From positions 11,411,290-11,475,289 of the forward strand of contig OX388316.1 of assembly GCA_947579605.1 (NCBI GenBank): a DNA stretch of 64,000 bases. Direction: 5' to 3'. Within the stretch, counting starts at the first letter, position 1; each line of letters starts with the position of its first letter. Shown here in pieces: positions 1 to 12,402 of this stretch. The stretch is from Athripsodes cinereus. Lineage: Eukaryota > Arthropoda > Insecta > Trichoptera > Leptoceridae. The notes under the pieces are model-generated. The model saw only the letters and a program-made list of their open reading frames with translations, had not been told where the DNA came from and did no database searches. The translations under genes and the position numbers were made by a program.

Positions 1-2420
1 ATGTTATGTGTTTTCACAGGCGTGAAGTTATTATTATTAATTAAATATTAATACATAGCTATAATAAAAGCTATTGACGTGGTGCCGCCGAATCATAAAA
101 TGATAGCTTAGTAAGTTAGTATAGCTGACTGTTGACAGTTAGAAATAAGAAGCTTGACAGATGCTTTCGCCACATCCGGTCGTACGAGCTTTCAAAGATT
201 TTCATATGTCATCGCATACCGTGCATTTAAGCTCTTAATCTTGTTTTTATATTTATACTTTATAGATATATCTCATAATGTTTTCTAATATTATAATGTT
301 TTCGTACCTTTGATGATGATGATGGTGATTTGAAATGCGTATTTGAAATAACATTTCAAATTAAATAATGTTGACTATTATAAATATACGTAAGAAAGAA
401 TACATATCTTAATATTTATTAATGGAATATGCAGCTCAATAAATAATGTTTTTTGGATAGACGATGTCTGCACCGGTTAAATGTGTTTAATTTTCCTCAT
501 GAACTTAATTTTCTTATATTTATATTCTTTTTTCATTCCCTTGTTTGCTCCGTTAGATAAACATATTAAACAGCTGATTAATCATTTTTTCTAATCATAT
601 ACATAGCATAATTTATAGGAATATACATTTTTTTCAATTAACTATCATCATCTCCATTGATTCCTGAGTTTTGAGTATCGTAACCGTTATGTCTCGGTTA
701 AATTTTTCGTCTCCTACTCGAGCGATTCTCCACCATGTGCAGAGCCCTATATAGTGAGTTCTTTTGCCTTCTTAATTTGGTCGCTCCCTCTAGATATCAG
801 TAACAAAATACTTTTACTAAATAAATAGATCTAATAATTTGGGTACAATTCCATAAAACGGAAATATTTTTCCCTAATTTCCAGACAGTTGGGTTTACTT
901 GAATAAAGAGATTAAGGATCACAAGATTTTGCGGTCGGAAATCATTAAATATTGTAGTTTTGTAAATGTTAATAGAATAAATACATTAAAGTTATAAAAG
1001 AAAGTCAGTATAAAATATAATTATATAAAAGGCATCTTGTAGTATAAGAGTATACACTAGAAGGAATTCTAAATATAATAATCATATGTACGCAAAATAT
1101 GTATTTTGTAATATTTCTTCTTTTATCTTGTAGTTTCCATGTATTTCTACGAAAATAGAGCTGCAATTACTATATGTTATATGATTTCAAAGTGTGCATA
1201 TCGTGTTACCAGTGATTTGGCATCGTGTCACACTGTCTCAGATGTGTCAGATAAGTAGGTACTCGTAACACTAGATACCAATAATTATTACTAGTCGTGC
1301 GTACTAATCTGACATGCACTGCACTGAAATTCCAGTGCTCATTCATAATAAGACAAACTACACTTTCATTATTTTTTTTACACTTTCTGAATTAATGTGT
1401 GAATGTCTTGATACAAAATAATTATGATTAATATAAACTATTGCGTGTGGTCTTTAGTATAAATAATAATTGAAATCATTCGTGTAAATATGATTTGTCA
1501 TTAATTTATGTCAAATGGATTTAATGACTAAAATACAGAAAAGTAATTTTAATTATTCGTCACAAATTCTAGAAATGCAAAATGTAATGTAAAATGTTTT
1601 TCGGCAATGTTTTTGTATTTATCGGTAGATATTTATACCAAAGTTTAAAAAATTACGAACCTCCACAACGTTTTCACATTTATATAATTAGATATGTGAG
1701 TAGGTATATGAAATCGTCCTCAAGCGAATATATCAATAAAAAAGCTGTTTATAGCAAAAAACTGTAATTTTTTTAACAATTTATTTTTTAAACAAACAGG
1801 AACGTAAAGAATTTAATTTTAAGTATTTTGAGTACTTCTGGTCGCAAAGGTTGTCAAGAATAATTAATAGTTCTACAACAAAACAAAGTAGCAAGGTTAC
1901 TCAGGTGTTTAAAAAAAATAATTGTACACCTCGCAAAAATACTTTTTAAAACAGACTTACCTTCAAGAAGGATATGACTACCAGCTCAGTATTTGTCATA
2001 AATATTAATTATATTATAGAATTTTATAACATTTGAATAACAAGTGTGTCAAAATATACCAACACGGTAGTTCAAAAAACGTATCTTGTGTGTGGTCTAC
2101 ATGCTTAGTTAATTACCATATTAATCTATTCAATTAATAACCATCATCATAATAATATCTAATATTCAAAGTCAAGTATTGGAGATATAATCTGTTCACC
2201 CACTGTTATTATCTACTTCCTTTGTACAAATAGTTCAATCTATGTAGGTAGGTATGTATTATAATTAATGACGAAACGGAGAGATGTATGCTCGGACAGC
2301 AGATTATAGATATCCGGCATGATTTTAAATAAGCTAGCCGGACATTCGACCAGTTTCAATAAGGTTATGGCTCAGAATGACTTATTCTTTCTGGAGTAAA
2401 TATAAACATAAATGAACAAT
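1..2420. other. AT-rich non-coding DNA
   Basis: No convincing coding region or RNA gene seen. A slightly GC-richer patch at about 650-790 reads on the minus strand like worn LINE 3' sequence (it borders a short ATGATG-type run), but the match is from memory and weak. The rest is AT-rich with scattered short hairpins. Confidence 0.5.
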
Positions 2421-2618
2421 AATTGAGCTAGTCCCAAATATAAATAATATGAATTTTGTATTATATATACTATCACGACGATACAGGTATGTTTTATCAC
2501 TTATGCTGGTAACACCAAGACACAGGTCAATTTTAAAAAATATATTTTTTTATTCTGTCTTTGGCGGGAATCTAACCCGGGGCCTCGTGACTTATAGGCT
2601 AGAGTAGAGGTGAGCAGA
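2421..2618 (-). mobile_element. tRNA-derived SINE, HaSE-like (Lepidoptera), degraded
   Basis: Read on the minus strand, a degenerate B-box (GGGTTAGATTCCC, expected GGTTCGATTCC) near 2570 is followed by an AT-rich body and then 'gggactagctcaatt' near 2421. That order of B-box, AAATTGACC-type body and GGGACTAGCTCAATT tail is characteristic of the HaSE/SINE family common in moths and butterflies. The A-box end is worn and no clear TSD is seen. It is one of the best taxonomic markers in the window. Confidence 0.6.
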
Positions 2619-2720
2619 TTTACATCATAAAATTGGACGATAAGCGATCAACTTGCAAGTATAAATAAGGACTATGATACCTAAGAATCTATATTTTATC
2701 TGAAATCTAAATCTACCCCG

Positions 2721-2732
2721 CCCCCCCCCCCC
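2721..2732. repeat. C12 homopolymer
   Basis: Twelve consecutive C residues, preceded by CCCCG, in otherwise AT-rich DNA. It is prone to length error. Confidence 0.9.
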
Positions 2733-3389
2733 AATTTTCAAAATGTAGTAGAAATTTGAAATGATTTACGTTCTATTCGGTTTTCTTCAAAAAATTGTTC
2801 GGAACCTCATGTCTGGTCTTTTCAAAAGTGAGAATCTTTTTTTTTTTAGAAATATCCTACGCCAGATTGACTGTTTGCCCACCCTTGGACTAGAGCGTTA
2901 CCACTACAGAAATGGAAAATGATATACCTGTAACAAGAGAAAACATTCTTGTATTGATTTTTGTGAAATTGCATATCAAATAATAAATAAAATATTCAAT
3001 ATCCGATCGAATAACAAACTGAACCGGATAGGCACATTACCGAATGTTGAAGAAAAAAAAAGCCTATTTGGCTTGGTTAACTTATCTGCCAGATGTTCAT
3101 ATTATCATCTCTAATGTTTTCTTTCTTACAAACTTCTTCTGTATTGTAATATACACGCTTCAAAAAGTTATTTGACAAGATGCCAGACATTTCTGTCATC
3201 TTGTTATAATGATACTATTATTATTATCATACTTTGTGATGAGAAACAAATAACCGATATCCTATATTTTATTACTGTTATTACAAGTATAACTATCTCA
3301 ATGAAGGCGCATTCTATTAACTTACTTTAATATAATGAATAATAATTATTATTTGCACTTGAACAGTGATTTTGATTTAATGCAGAAGT
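2733..3389. other. unannotated AT-rich DNA
   Basis: No gene or repeat recognised. Includes a T-run at about 2838-2847 and a small inverted repeat around 3176-3210. Confidence 0.5.
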
Positions 3390-3400
3390 GAATAATGCGG

Positions 3401-3540
3401 TTGAGGTTTGCCACCCATCCTGAATGTCTTGATTTTATACTGGCACGAAGAGGACAGTTTGTATGTTTCTTACATACAGCTGATCTGCTGGCTACCCCAC
3501 TTGTGGGATATGCCGTGATGGTATAGTAGTAGTAGTAGTA
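3401..3540 (+). mobile_element. REP-A retroposon, 3' copy with (TAG)n tail
   Basis: This is the best-preserved 3' copy of the most numerous repeat in the window. It runs from 'ttgaggtttgccaccc' to a tail of TAG triplets, and is flanked by a perfect 11-bp direct repeat GAATAATGCGG at 3390-3400 and 3541-3551. A short simple-sequence 3' tail plus TSD indicates target-primed insertion like a LINE or LINE-dependent SINE. The sense strand is therefore the one ending '...ctaccccacttgtgggatat' and tail. No protein is confidently encoded. Confidence 0.75.
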
Positions 3541-3551
3541 GAATAATGCGG

Positions 3552-4445
3552 ATTAATAATTTGCATCTAATTTGATTTATTTACCTGTGATGGAAAAGTA
3601 ATGAATAATTGTTTATGTATAGGTAAGTAAATCACTGTCATACTTACAGTGAATGGGGAACTTTCACAAAAAAAATTTTTCAACCCAAAAAATAGTGCAG
3701 AAAATTAGAAAAATTATGGTACTTTTTATATTTTTAAATGTGCATTTTTAAGGTTTTTATCACCATTTAAAAAAGCAATTTTCACACTTCGCCGCAAAAA
3801 GGTCCACTCGTGGCGGAGCAGTGTTTGACAATATCAGGCGCTACAAACAGTACTAAGAGTGAAATGTGTGGCAATACAAAATAGCGCCTAGCGACGTCAC
3901 ACCGGACTAATTCAATAACAGAAAATATGGATTTTTAAAATGAAAATAATGAATGAAAAATTTTATTTTATGGTTTCTTATTAGGATATTCGTGATCAGC
4001 GTATATTTATTAATATGAATTGATAACATTTATTCATATTCCTCACACATGCATGTTCCCTATTAAAAATAATTTTTGAGATTCTTAGAAGTACTGTGAA
4101 AACATGAAGTAAGCAAGATTTTCACATCTTATAAAATCATTAAGCCAAATTGAAAAAGTTGTGTAGTTCATATTATTGTAGAGAAAGTTTGCTAATATAA
4201 TACCTACTCCCTTATCAAAACATTTTCACAATAGTTAGATAGTTATAAAAAATAAAGGTACAGATCTCCATTATTTTGCCATAAAATAAAATGGAAGCAA
4301 GATGTCTAAAGTTTTAAAATATTAATGAAAAAATTATTTTACTCGTAAAATTGATATATCTACCTCAAGCTACACATTTTCTCATCAAACAGAAATTGGA
4401 TTCAAAGCTTCACATATTGAGAACAAAACTTCACTTATTTATTCA
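3552..4445. other. unannotated; GC-richer patch 3788-3912
   Basis: AT-rich apart from about 125 bp that is GC-richer and contains the inverted words AGGCGCTA (about 3837) and TAGCGCCT (about 3884) and a GACGTCAC word. Not recognised; could be a transposon remnant or a regulatory island. Confidence 0.35.
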
Positions 4446-4600
4446 TACCGTCACGGCATTTCTCACAAGTAGGGTAGCCAGCGGAACAACTAGGTATATT
4501 CAATAAAGATGCAAGTCGTCCTCTCCGTACGAACAAAAATAAAGATATTTAGGATGGAAGGCATATCTTATTGCTGAATTGAAGATGAAAAATATCTTAA
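4446..4600 (-). mobile_element. REP-A copy
   Basis: Plus strand shows 'ctcacaagtagggtagccagcgg', then 'gatgcaagtcgtcctctcc' and 'gctgaattgaagatg', the conserved order of this repeat, so its sense is minus. Divergent; no clear TSD. Confidence 0.65.
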
Positions 4601-4949
4601 TTCGTGATGTGTTTTAAGAATGTAATCATTAAAATAGTTTTGATTTGTTTTTTAAAAAAAATCTGGAAAAGCTTACCTAAGGCCATATATTTCCGGTTGC
4701 TGTTTATCTCTGTTTTTAGTTTAAATTTCGCACAGAAAGTGTTTTTTTACATTCGTATGATAAATTTAATAAAAGTAACTACTTAAAGATCAGAGACACG
4801 GAACAAATTATTGTCATTAGGTACCGAGGTGTGTACAGAAATAAAACATTTTATGGTGCAGCGGTTTTATTTCAAATGTTAGTTTATATAGTCATCTCTT
4901 GTATAAAGCCCGTCAACTCTTTGATGTGTGAAACTGTTTCTTTTTTCAG

Positions 4950-5021
4950 AACACTCTTGTTTAATGAGAGGCGCTATTATGAAGATCCTTACTTTGTAAG
5001 ACTATGCGTCGATGACGCTCG
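4950..5021 (+). CDS. candidate host-gene internal exon, function unknown
   Basis: The 72-bp open segment is bounded by a pyrimidine-rich acceptor (tttctttttttcag, AG at 4948-4949) and a GT donor (gtaattttt from 5022). In the frame starting at 4951 it encodes 23 complete codons with no stop (start TLLFNERRYYEDP, end RLCVDDA) plus two bases, so both flanking introns would be phase 2 and the exon symmetric. Its GC content is clearly above the surroundings and its codons look ordinary. The protein is not recognised. It could be chance: one exon, with no partner exon found nearby. If real, much of the window may be intron of this gene. Confidence 0.35.
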
Positions 5022-5261
5022 GTAATTTTTTTTTCATAGTAGAAATTTCGTTAAAATAATCGTATAATTTGAAGTATGTATCTTGGGAGTAAATGTATAT
5101 ATACACAAAATTAGAAACTGACACATTTACAACAATTTAATATAATTACATCATAAATTAAGCAATGAAGTAATGAGAATCTCAAATTTATTTCTATGTC
5201 CATTTTGAACAATTTTAGACGAATAAACTTTCAAAATATTTAACACAAGAGCACACACTTA

Positions 5262-5530
5262 TTGAGCTATCGCTAGCTCGATGGGCAGACTTTGGAAATA
5301 GAACTTTTGGTTTTGCAGGTTCCAGATGTTGGAACAGACTATCTCTCTAGAACAGACTAGTCTCCGAAAAGTGGCGAATAGAGAGGACTTCAAAAGGAAA
5401 CAACGATCCACTTGTTTGCTAGGAATTTTTTACAGTATAAACTCACAATTTGGTGCTCTTGAGATCATGTCATTGGTAAATAGCTCTTTACAAAATATCC
5501 ATGTAGATATAATATGGATCACATAATGTT
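5262..5530 (+). mobile_element. CR1/L2-type LINE, C-terminal relic
   Basis: Around 5291-5345 one frame reads FGNRTFGFAGSRCWNRLSL, the decayed form of the 'F-x-V-A-G-x-R-x-W-N-S-L-P' hallmark at the end of CR1/L2-clade reverse transcriptases. A second frame from about 5365 continues with LRKVANREDFKRKQRST, the usual following 'LR...FK..LKT.L' segment. The frame change and a TAG stop show it is dead. 5'-truncated; the short AT-rich 3' end near 5530 is only approximate. Confidence 0.6.
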
Positions 5531-8500
5531 ATAATTGTAATTTTTCTTGAATTGTTATAAATGTTGCCACCTTTCAAAATACATATTAAATATTTTACTT
5601 TTGATTCTATTTTAATTAATTGTTTTTACATTATTTCATATTCACAATATCGCTTGAAAAAAATAACCATAAATGCAATAAAAACATTCAACATTATAAT
5701 TTGTTACCTTTAAAAATCAACACACTAGTCTCAGTAAACAAAACAGGACAAGTGTCTTTGTACAAGTGAACTGAAGACACGTTATACAAAGTGTATGCTT
5801 CTTCATATGGAACAGAAAACAATAATATTATAATGTCAGTATAAGTAAAAATGATGATGTACTTTGTACCCACATAGGTATACATCAAGCTAGTACAAAT
5901 AAATACATATGTCACAACATGAAGGGGACATCTGCGACTGAGATGACTACTTGACATACACAAAAACTACTACTGAAGAAACAGAAATAGCACGACAAAG
6001 TACTTATATAAACCCACATATACTTATGTTATCCTGGTATAGTGTCATATGTAAACTGTAATATTAAAATCTTTGAAATAGAAACCTTTCTTTTATTTAT
6101 GTACTTACACTGTACTCGTTTATTATACAGGTCAGTAGGTAATATTAGGTTGTGAAAATATATTTTTGCAAACAAGTGCATGCAACTTTGTTGGTAGTTT
6201 CAAGTGGGCACTTGTATTCGTAATATTTTGTATTCCAGTTTTAATAAATTCATTCGTAGTAAAACATTGATTGCTCATATTGAGATATTTGAATAGTAGG
6301 TATTTAATCACATAGTAATTTTTTTAAATTATTACCTGAGTGGGCAGATGGTGTGTATAGTAATGAACATAAAAAATAGTACATATGTATGGATACTTAT
6401 TTACTGTCTTTTACAAGAAACAAGAAAAGCTTAACAGGTAAGAGTAGTAAGCTTATTCTTTTCCGAGTAATCCATAAGAAATTTACATAAATTCAACCCA
6501 TTAAATTAAAATTTAGGTAGATACATTATTAAGATATTGGTGGGACAAAAAAAGAGAGATTTTGATTTTAAAACTGGTGACGACTATTGCTTACAACAAA
6601 CTGTGAAATTGTTGATTAGGAATATTTAATTGTGTATTCAAAAGTACGTGCATAGTACCCATCCGACTCAATATCAAAACGAATTATTCAACTTTTTTAT
6701 TTTTTTAGTCACATTTTGTAGCCACGTTATTTCGTAGGAAAACATTAAAGATTAAGTATGTGATGGAAATACATAGGCAGTTATATGTATTCCAGATGTG
6801 AGAGTTTAATAAAAGCGCAATTAATTCAATCAACACGATATAAATCGTTTGTTCGTGTGATCTTACAGTTTCATCGGATTCCATACTAAGTGCTTCATAA
6901 TCATGTCTTAAATAAATGGTCGCTGTGAAATGTTATATTGTGTTTAAAATCGGTTACATTTTGATAGTGATTTTGTTTAATGGTTATTTATATAATCCCA
7001 AAAAATAGCATCCATAAGGTAACACAAAAAATATCACAATTTTTACGATCGCCTTCATTATTTTTCGCACGTTGCATTCACTTGCTTTAAATTTATGGAG
7101 TTCCTTTACAATTAGGTATTTATTTTTCAATGACATTCACAATTATGGTACTCTTGGTAGGACTCAAAAATATCTAAACAATCATTTTTCTTAAATACCA
7201 CAAAACATATGCCATGATTTTCTAAATCATAAATGATTCGGTGAAGAAAATTATAAAGTTTATTTTTTACATCTCTAGTCACATATGAAATAATACATCT
7301 TATTTACTTTAGTACTGTGGCTGTAATCTAAGTGCGTGTTTTTAATTTCATATTTCATATCTTCAGTTCAACAATATTTACGCTGAAAGAACATTAATAA
7401 CGTTGAAAAAAATACTGCTAGTAATCAAACATCACAGAAAATGTTAATGAGCGATATAATTAATGAAAATTGTTATAGATAATGTAGGTACCTATGTGAG
7501 GAGGAAACGTTCAAAATGACATTTTTTTTTATTTATGATTATTAATTTATTTATTCAATCGGTCAGCCATCTAATACATTTTTTAAAATGATGTAAAAAT
7601 TAATAAGCCTTCATAAAAAACTCCATTACTGCACACCCAAAATCGCTTACACATTCGCAACATTCACTGCTAAAGAAGAAACACTGCAAACATTCAAATC
7701 ATTACGCAAGAAAATATTTGACATTTATTATATTTTGATTCATAAAACTATAACCAAATAAAATTGCAAACAAAAACAGTTTTAAAACAAACAAGACAAC
7801 AGCTCAAAAAATAATGGTAGGTACTGGTTAAAATTATTAAAAAGGTAAAATTATGAGATAAATTTAAGACTTATAATCTGTGTTTATATAATATAAATGT
7901 AATAAGGTATGTACATTTTATAGTCTGACGTGTACTTAAAACTTTTTTACAATCAAATATCAATCGAATTTTTAAAGTTGGGAAAAAAGTATGACAATAA
8001 TTTTCAAAATCACTTAAACTAGCCTGGAGTCTATTCGTAAGAGTTGAGACGTCTTTCTCACTTTTTCTGATTGGAAAAAGCACACTGTAAGATAGTGTAA
8101 GCTTAGTTCTCCAATCGAGATGGTTGATTGTTTTTTTTTCAATAAGATAAATAAATTAATACATTTACAATGGATATTAATTTCCATAATTTTTTTTTAA
8201 ATAATCATAGAGGAGAGTTGTGATATAATACATTTTAAATTTATACTCCTGGCACAAAATATAAACATATGGGACAATTTAAAATTATAAAGAATTTGAA
8301 TCACGTGCGAACTAATTTATCATAGAAATCAACATTCAATATATAATATTAAGATGTCATTGATTTCGTAATATTAAACTTACTTATGAGTGAACCGTTT
8401 GTCAACACATTTGTTTTTGATGTCTCCATTATATACTTATGAGCAGCTTTAAAGTTTCATATCTTTTTATATTTGTATGAATCATATGATTCCTAATCTA

Positions 8501-8598
8501 TAGGTATCATTATGAACTTACTTAAGTATCATATTGGTTAAGTTTGTATACGCAAAACTAAATGCTGTGAACGAGAACACATCGGAATTTCTTTAATG
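5531..8598. other. unannotated AT-rich DNA
   Basis: No coding region, RNA gene or repeat recognised in about 3 kb. Open frames here (for example minus 5694-5963) are low-complexity and lack family features. Confidence 0.5.
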
Positions 8599-8672
8599 TA
8601 TGACAATAGTATTACGAATTTTTATTTAAAGCAGCTATGACAATAGTATTAAGAATTTTGATTTAAAGCATC
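8599..8672. repeat. 37-bp tandem duplication
   Basis: Two adjacent 37-bp units (8599-8635 and 8636-8672), each starting TATGACAATAGTATTA and ending in TTTAAAGCA plus two bases, differing at about three positions. A simple local duplication with no obvious function. Confidence 0.8.
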
Positions 8673-9827
8673 TTTGAACCTAATCAGTGAACTCATCAAA
8701 CTCTTAAACTGATGTTGTAAAGTCTAAGTCTCCAGAATGCGACAGCTATGTCTGCTACTTTTCTTTATATCGAATATTATGAAAAAGCAAAACTTCTAGA
8801 ACGTAGCATATTTCATAATTAAATCTTCAATTCAGCAATAAAATAAATATGTCATCCATCTTGAACGTTTTATTTTCATGGCGCAGAGAAGACATCCAAT
8901 GACATGCAGTTAGTCTTCTTATTACTTTATTTGTGAGAATTGTAGTGGTAGTCAATTAATGGATAATAAATATTAAAAACAAATCGAAAATGTATTTGGT
9001 AGGAAGGTTTTTCTCAAAGTCCTTGAATATAATTCTTCACAATCTTTGATACGGACTTAATAATATCAGCCCACTCATAAAGCTTTAGAAATAAACCAAA
9101 ATTAATCTGTTCAAATATTTTTTTGTCTCAGGCTGATATTTGAATTCGTTTAATAAAAAAATATATTTTGCAAGGGCGACTCGCGGTTTGCGGTTAAAAA
9201 TCCAATTATTTTCACTTAATTTATTGTAATACGAAACCGGAATCTGTTTTTGCTCTTAATAACATTGTATACCGACTAGTAGTTACTTACTTTACATTTT
9301 ATAATCAAAGTAATATGATATGACCCGGAATTTGAACAAAATCAATTTGTTTCTTTTGATGAACAAAGGAAAACAGATTTGATTAAATTTTGTACCTCAT
9401 ACCTATAAACACCTCCTTGTTTCCTCCACAACAACAACATCTAACAGTAGGTAAATGCTGGAGAATTGAAAATTCAAAATACTTCGTCAATAAACGATAA
9501 AATTGAATTTTTCGATACTGTGATATTAGGTAGGTACCTACTCTAAAAGAAATTGGTAGGTAAATACTCGCCTACGTTTGAAATTATGTTTTTTGTTGTT
9601 ATTGTTATTTTCCATCATTGACTTGTTGTAATTAATTGTGTAAATATTTATTATGTATTTTTTGTTTCCTCTACAAACAACGAATATAATAATGAAACTC
9701 GTGCCAATGAAAAGTACTGGATTTTTCTCATACTTTTGAGACTAAATAAAAACATTCTGATAATTTACATACCAAGTTAAATACTTCATTTAAATTTGTA
9801 AGAAAATTCTGACGAATTCTCAAGGAC
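8673..9827. other. unannotated AT-rich DNA
   Basis: Nothing recognised apart from TAGGTA/TACCTA-type words near 9530-9575. Confidence 0.5.
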
Positions 9828-9951
9828 CGCGTGTTGAGTAGGAAGGGAAATCGACGAGCGTGTATGAAAATTGAACGTGTGTAGAGGTAGCGAAATAAAT
9901 TTATAAGGATTATCTATACGGCGTTCCGTTCTCCCTGCCTATCCCACTTGA
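9828..9951 (+). mobile_element. LINE ORF2 C-terminus relic ('WRS..SAYP' family)
   Basis: The frame from 9828 reads RVLSRKGNRRACMKIE, then is interrupted; in a shifted frame RSVLPAYPT and a stop follow at 9925-9951. The same pattern (NRRAC.., then WRSV.SAYP and stop) occurs at 48146-48271 and ends in a related way at 54913-54981, so this is the extreme C-terminus of one LINE lineage. Stops and a frameshift between the blocks show it is inactive. Confidence 0.55.
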
Positions 9952-10885
9952 TAGTCGGTGTGAGGATATAGGTAGATAGATAGATTTTCTGATGAACTCA
10001 ATAGAATTATTAAGCGAAGAAAGAGGGAGAAGGCAGATCCCAGTAGGTATTATGTAGGACCAATAATTGTCTAAAGAGAAAAAAGAAAAATAGTGCTGGT
10101 AAAGTAAGTTGTACAAATTTAGAGTTGAAAGTGAAGAGGAAAGGTTTTTAGGTGCTAAAAATAGGTTCTGGTTCTTTCCCTTATATAATCGAAATGAATA
10201 TGAAAGAATGAGGTAATTTGCAATACGTATCCTTTTGTGAATAAGAATATGTAAAAAATTATACTTATAGGATACATTTTTATGTGTAGTGTTTTCACAG
10301 AATATTGTAAGTTATTTTTTTTATTAATAGGTTATATTCGTATGGTTGTTATTTTAGATTCTTAGATTCATATTTGTTTATGATTGTTATATGTTGTCCA
10401 CTGTCCAGCAATTAGGTTTCACAACTGTCAAGCTGGCAGTGGTATATTTTATTCAAATAAAATAAAAAATAAATAAATAAATAAAAATAAAACTAATATT
10501 ATATTTGTCGGTTATACTTTGTGAGAATTTTAAACAAATGAGGAAGGAACAAGTTCGTAATCAAAATTCCGCGCAACAAGCAACAGGGTATTTTATATGC
10601 AAGTATGCAACCCAAGTTTGTTTTTCTTTTACTGTGGATTTACATAGGTAGGTATATAATTATATGAACATGTAGGTACGAATGTACATAAGAAAAAAAA
10701 TTTGACATTACAATTTCGTTTCTTTATATTAAATGCGTATATATTGTGAGGAATAGTGAAAGGATGCGGTCTGTTCAAAACAGAAATATAAGGAAAATGG
10801 CAACATTTATGGAAATAATGGTCTCAAAAAGGTTGATGACTCCGAGTAGATATATGATTATAGATACGAGTATACCTACATATGT
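9952..10885. other. unannotated; LINE-like tail near 10420-10495
   Basis: Mostly AT-rich. At 10420-10495 a moderately GC-rich stretch runs into repeated AATA units, which looks like the plus-strand 3' tail of a LINE but is too short to place. Confidence 0.35.
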
Positions 10886-10995
10886 ATTTGGTTTAAGAAA
10901 GATATATCTGGGTTTCGTTATAAACCCAAATACAACTTTATACATCTTTCACAGTAAGCTAAGAGCTTGTGTCGTGTAAGGGGAGTTTGCATATA
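10886..10995 (-). mobile_element. tRNA-SINE fragment (3' half)
   Basis: Shares the body of the SINE at 36040-36200: 'aacccaaatacaa...', 'cacctttcacagtaagct', 'agagcttgtgt' and 'gggagtttgc' occur in the same order. It is truncated before the tRNA-like head, so only the 3' half remains, with sense on the minus strand. Confidence 0.6.
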
Positions 10996-11232
10996 AAATC
11001 TTAAAAAAATATCTAATGTCCATAGAAATAGGTATTTTAGAATTCAATATTCGAATTTAACGTTTCAGTATTGCCATTGTAGAACACAAAATTTACACAA
11101 AACTTTAAACAACGAACATATACTATTATACAAACTCGCCTATCGCTTTCACCAACGAATAAGCATCATCAGAACAGATTCGTTGGCGTTTAGTGCGTCG
11201 TTGTGGTGTACGTTGTAGTTTTACAATTTAAT

Positions 11233-11493
11233 CATCATCATCATCATCACCATCGCCCTCAACGCTCCTCTCGGGAGCACAGGGCAGAAACCAGCCTCCT
11301 CCATTCAGAGCGTCTCTGTGCCAATTGCGTCACCTCTTCCCACGACATTCCTTGCGCTCTGATATCGTTGTCATAGGAACGGTGTATTGTGAAAGAGGGA
11401 CGCCCGGGCCTACGGAACCCCTGCGGACGGAAGAACAGTGCTCTTTTTGGCCAACTATCATTGGGCATTCTCAAAACATGTCCCAGCCAGGAC
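11233..11493 (-). mobile_element. 5'-truncated LINE (CFDP2-like family) with 9-bp TSD
   Basis: The minus strand encodes RMPNDSWPKRALFF, RRPGRPS and SEWRRLVSALCSREER then stop, matching the last about 70 residues of the LINE at 42619-43198. The 3' end is a (GAT)n run. Perfect 9-bp direct repeats CAATTTAAT at 11224-11232 and 11494-11502 define the insertion. The open frame survives over its whole length, so it is fairly young, but it lacks all catalytic domains. Confidence 0.85.
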
Positions 11494-11502
11494 CAATTTA
11501 AT

Positions 11503-12257
11503 GAAGGAATAAAACATTGTTATTTTTAATTTGCTTAGGATTTAATATGTGAAAATTTCACAGTATCTTTCAGTGTGTTTTGTTTTCACTACATGAATTG
11601 TTACACTTTCCAAAAAATACTTATAAATTTGTTTAAAGTATTCATGCTATTTATTTTCTATTAGTTCATGTGAAATTTATCATACAGGTGTGTTACTCCT
11701 TAAATCTGCCATTATACATATCCGACATTCTTTCATAAAAATATTGTATGTAACCCGTTGCATATTTCAATAATATTTCATATCTACGGAAAATAAGACA
11801 AAGGTTACTATTCTTTTATTATTTCCTCCATTCTATTCCTTTGAAGCCGCGAAACAATGCGAGAAAATCATTCCATGAAAATTTTCTCTGACGCAAAATA
11901 TAATAATATTGAAAGAATAACACAGTTGTTATGTTCAACTCGTATACTTGTGGTATGTTGGATAATGCGTTTCTTTGTAATACAAATACTCCAAGTCTTG
12001 TTTCAATAAAACTCTTTTGATAGAGAAATTGTTCATGTCATATCATCATGTATGCCTACTAATTTAACACTCGGCTTTGTTTTAAAAGTAGTGGATACGC
12101 TTTTATTAAATTTACAAGATTTATTTAATAATTTTCAGTATCCATGACGCAAAATTAGATGACATAATTATTTATTCATTCATACTATTGGTGGGAAAGA
12201 CAGCGGACATATCGCAAGTAAAAATATGTAAGTGATCCCCTACATCCTAATAAAAGT
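11503..12257. other. unannotated AT-rich DNA
   Basis: No feature recognised. Confidence 0.5.
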
Positions 12258-12402
12258 CCGGGTTAGTTGGAAGACATCGCATTTTAGCGATAAAATCGCC
12301 CTCTGTACATTGAATTTATAATTGTTATTTTTATGACAATATTTTATTAGGTATGTAATATTGTAACCAATGTACAGTGAAGAATAAAATAAAATAAAAG
12401 TT
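12258..12402 (+). mobile_element. LINE 3' tail ('ttagttggaagacatcgc' type)
   Basis: Begins 'gggttagttggaagacatcgc', continues with the 'gcgataaaatcgcc' hairpin and 'tctgtacattg', and ends in AATAAAATAAAA repeats. This is a familiar lepidopteran non-LTR 3' UTR; related copies lie at 18485-18617 and 24805-24943. No coding sequence remains. Confidence 0.65.

Noticed and set aside
5694..5963. 89-codon minus-strand ORF as a small membrane protein
   Set aside because: Tyr/Ile/Thr-rich translation of AT-rich DNA, no splice or promoter context, no family motif.
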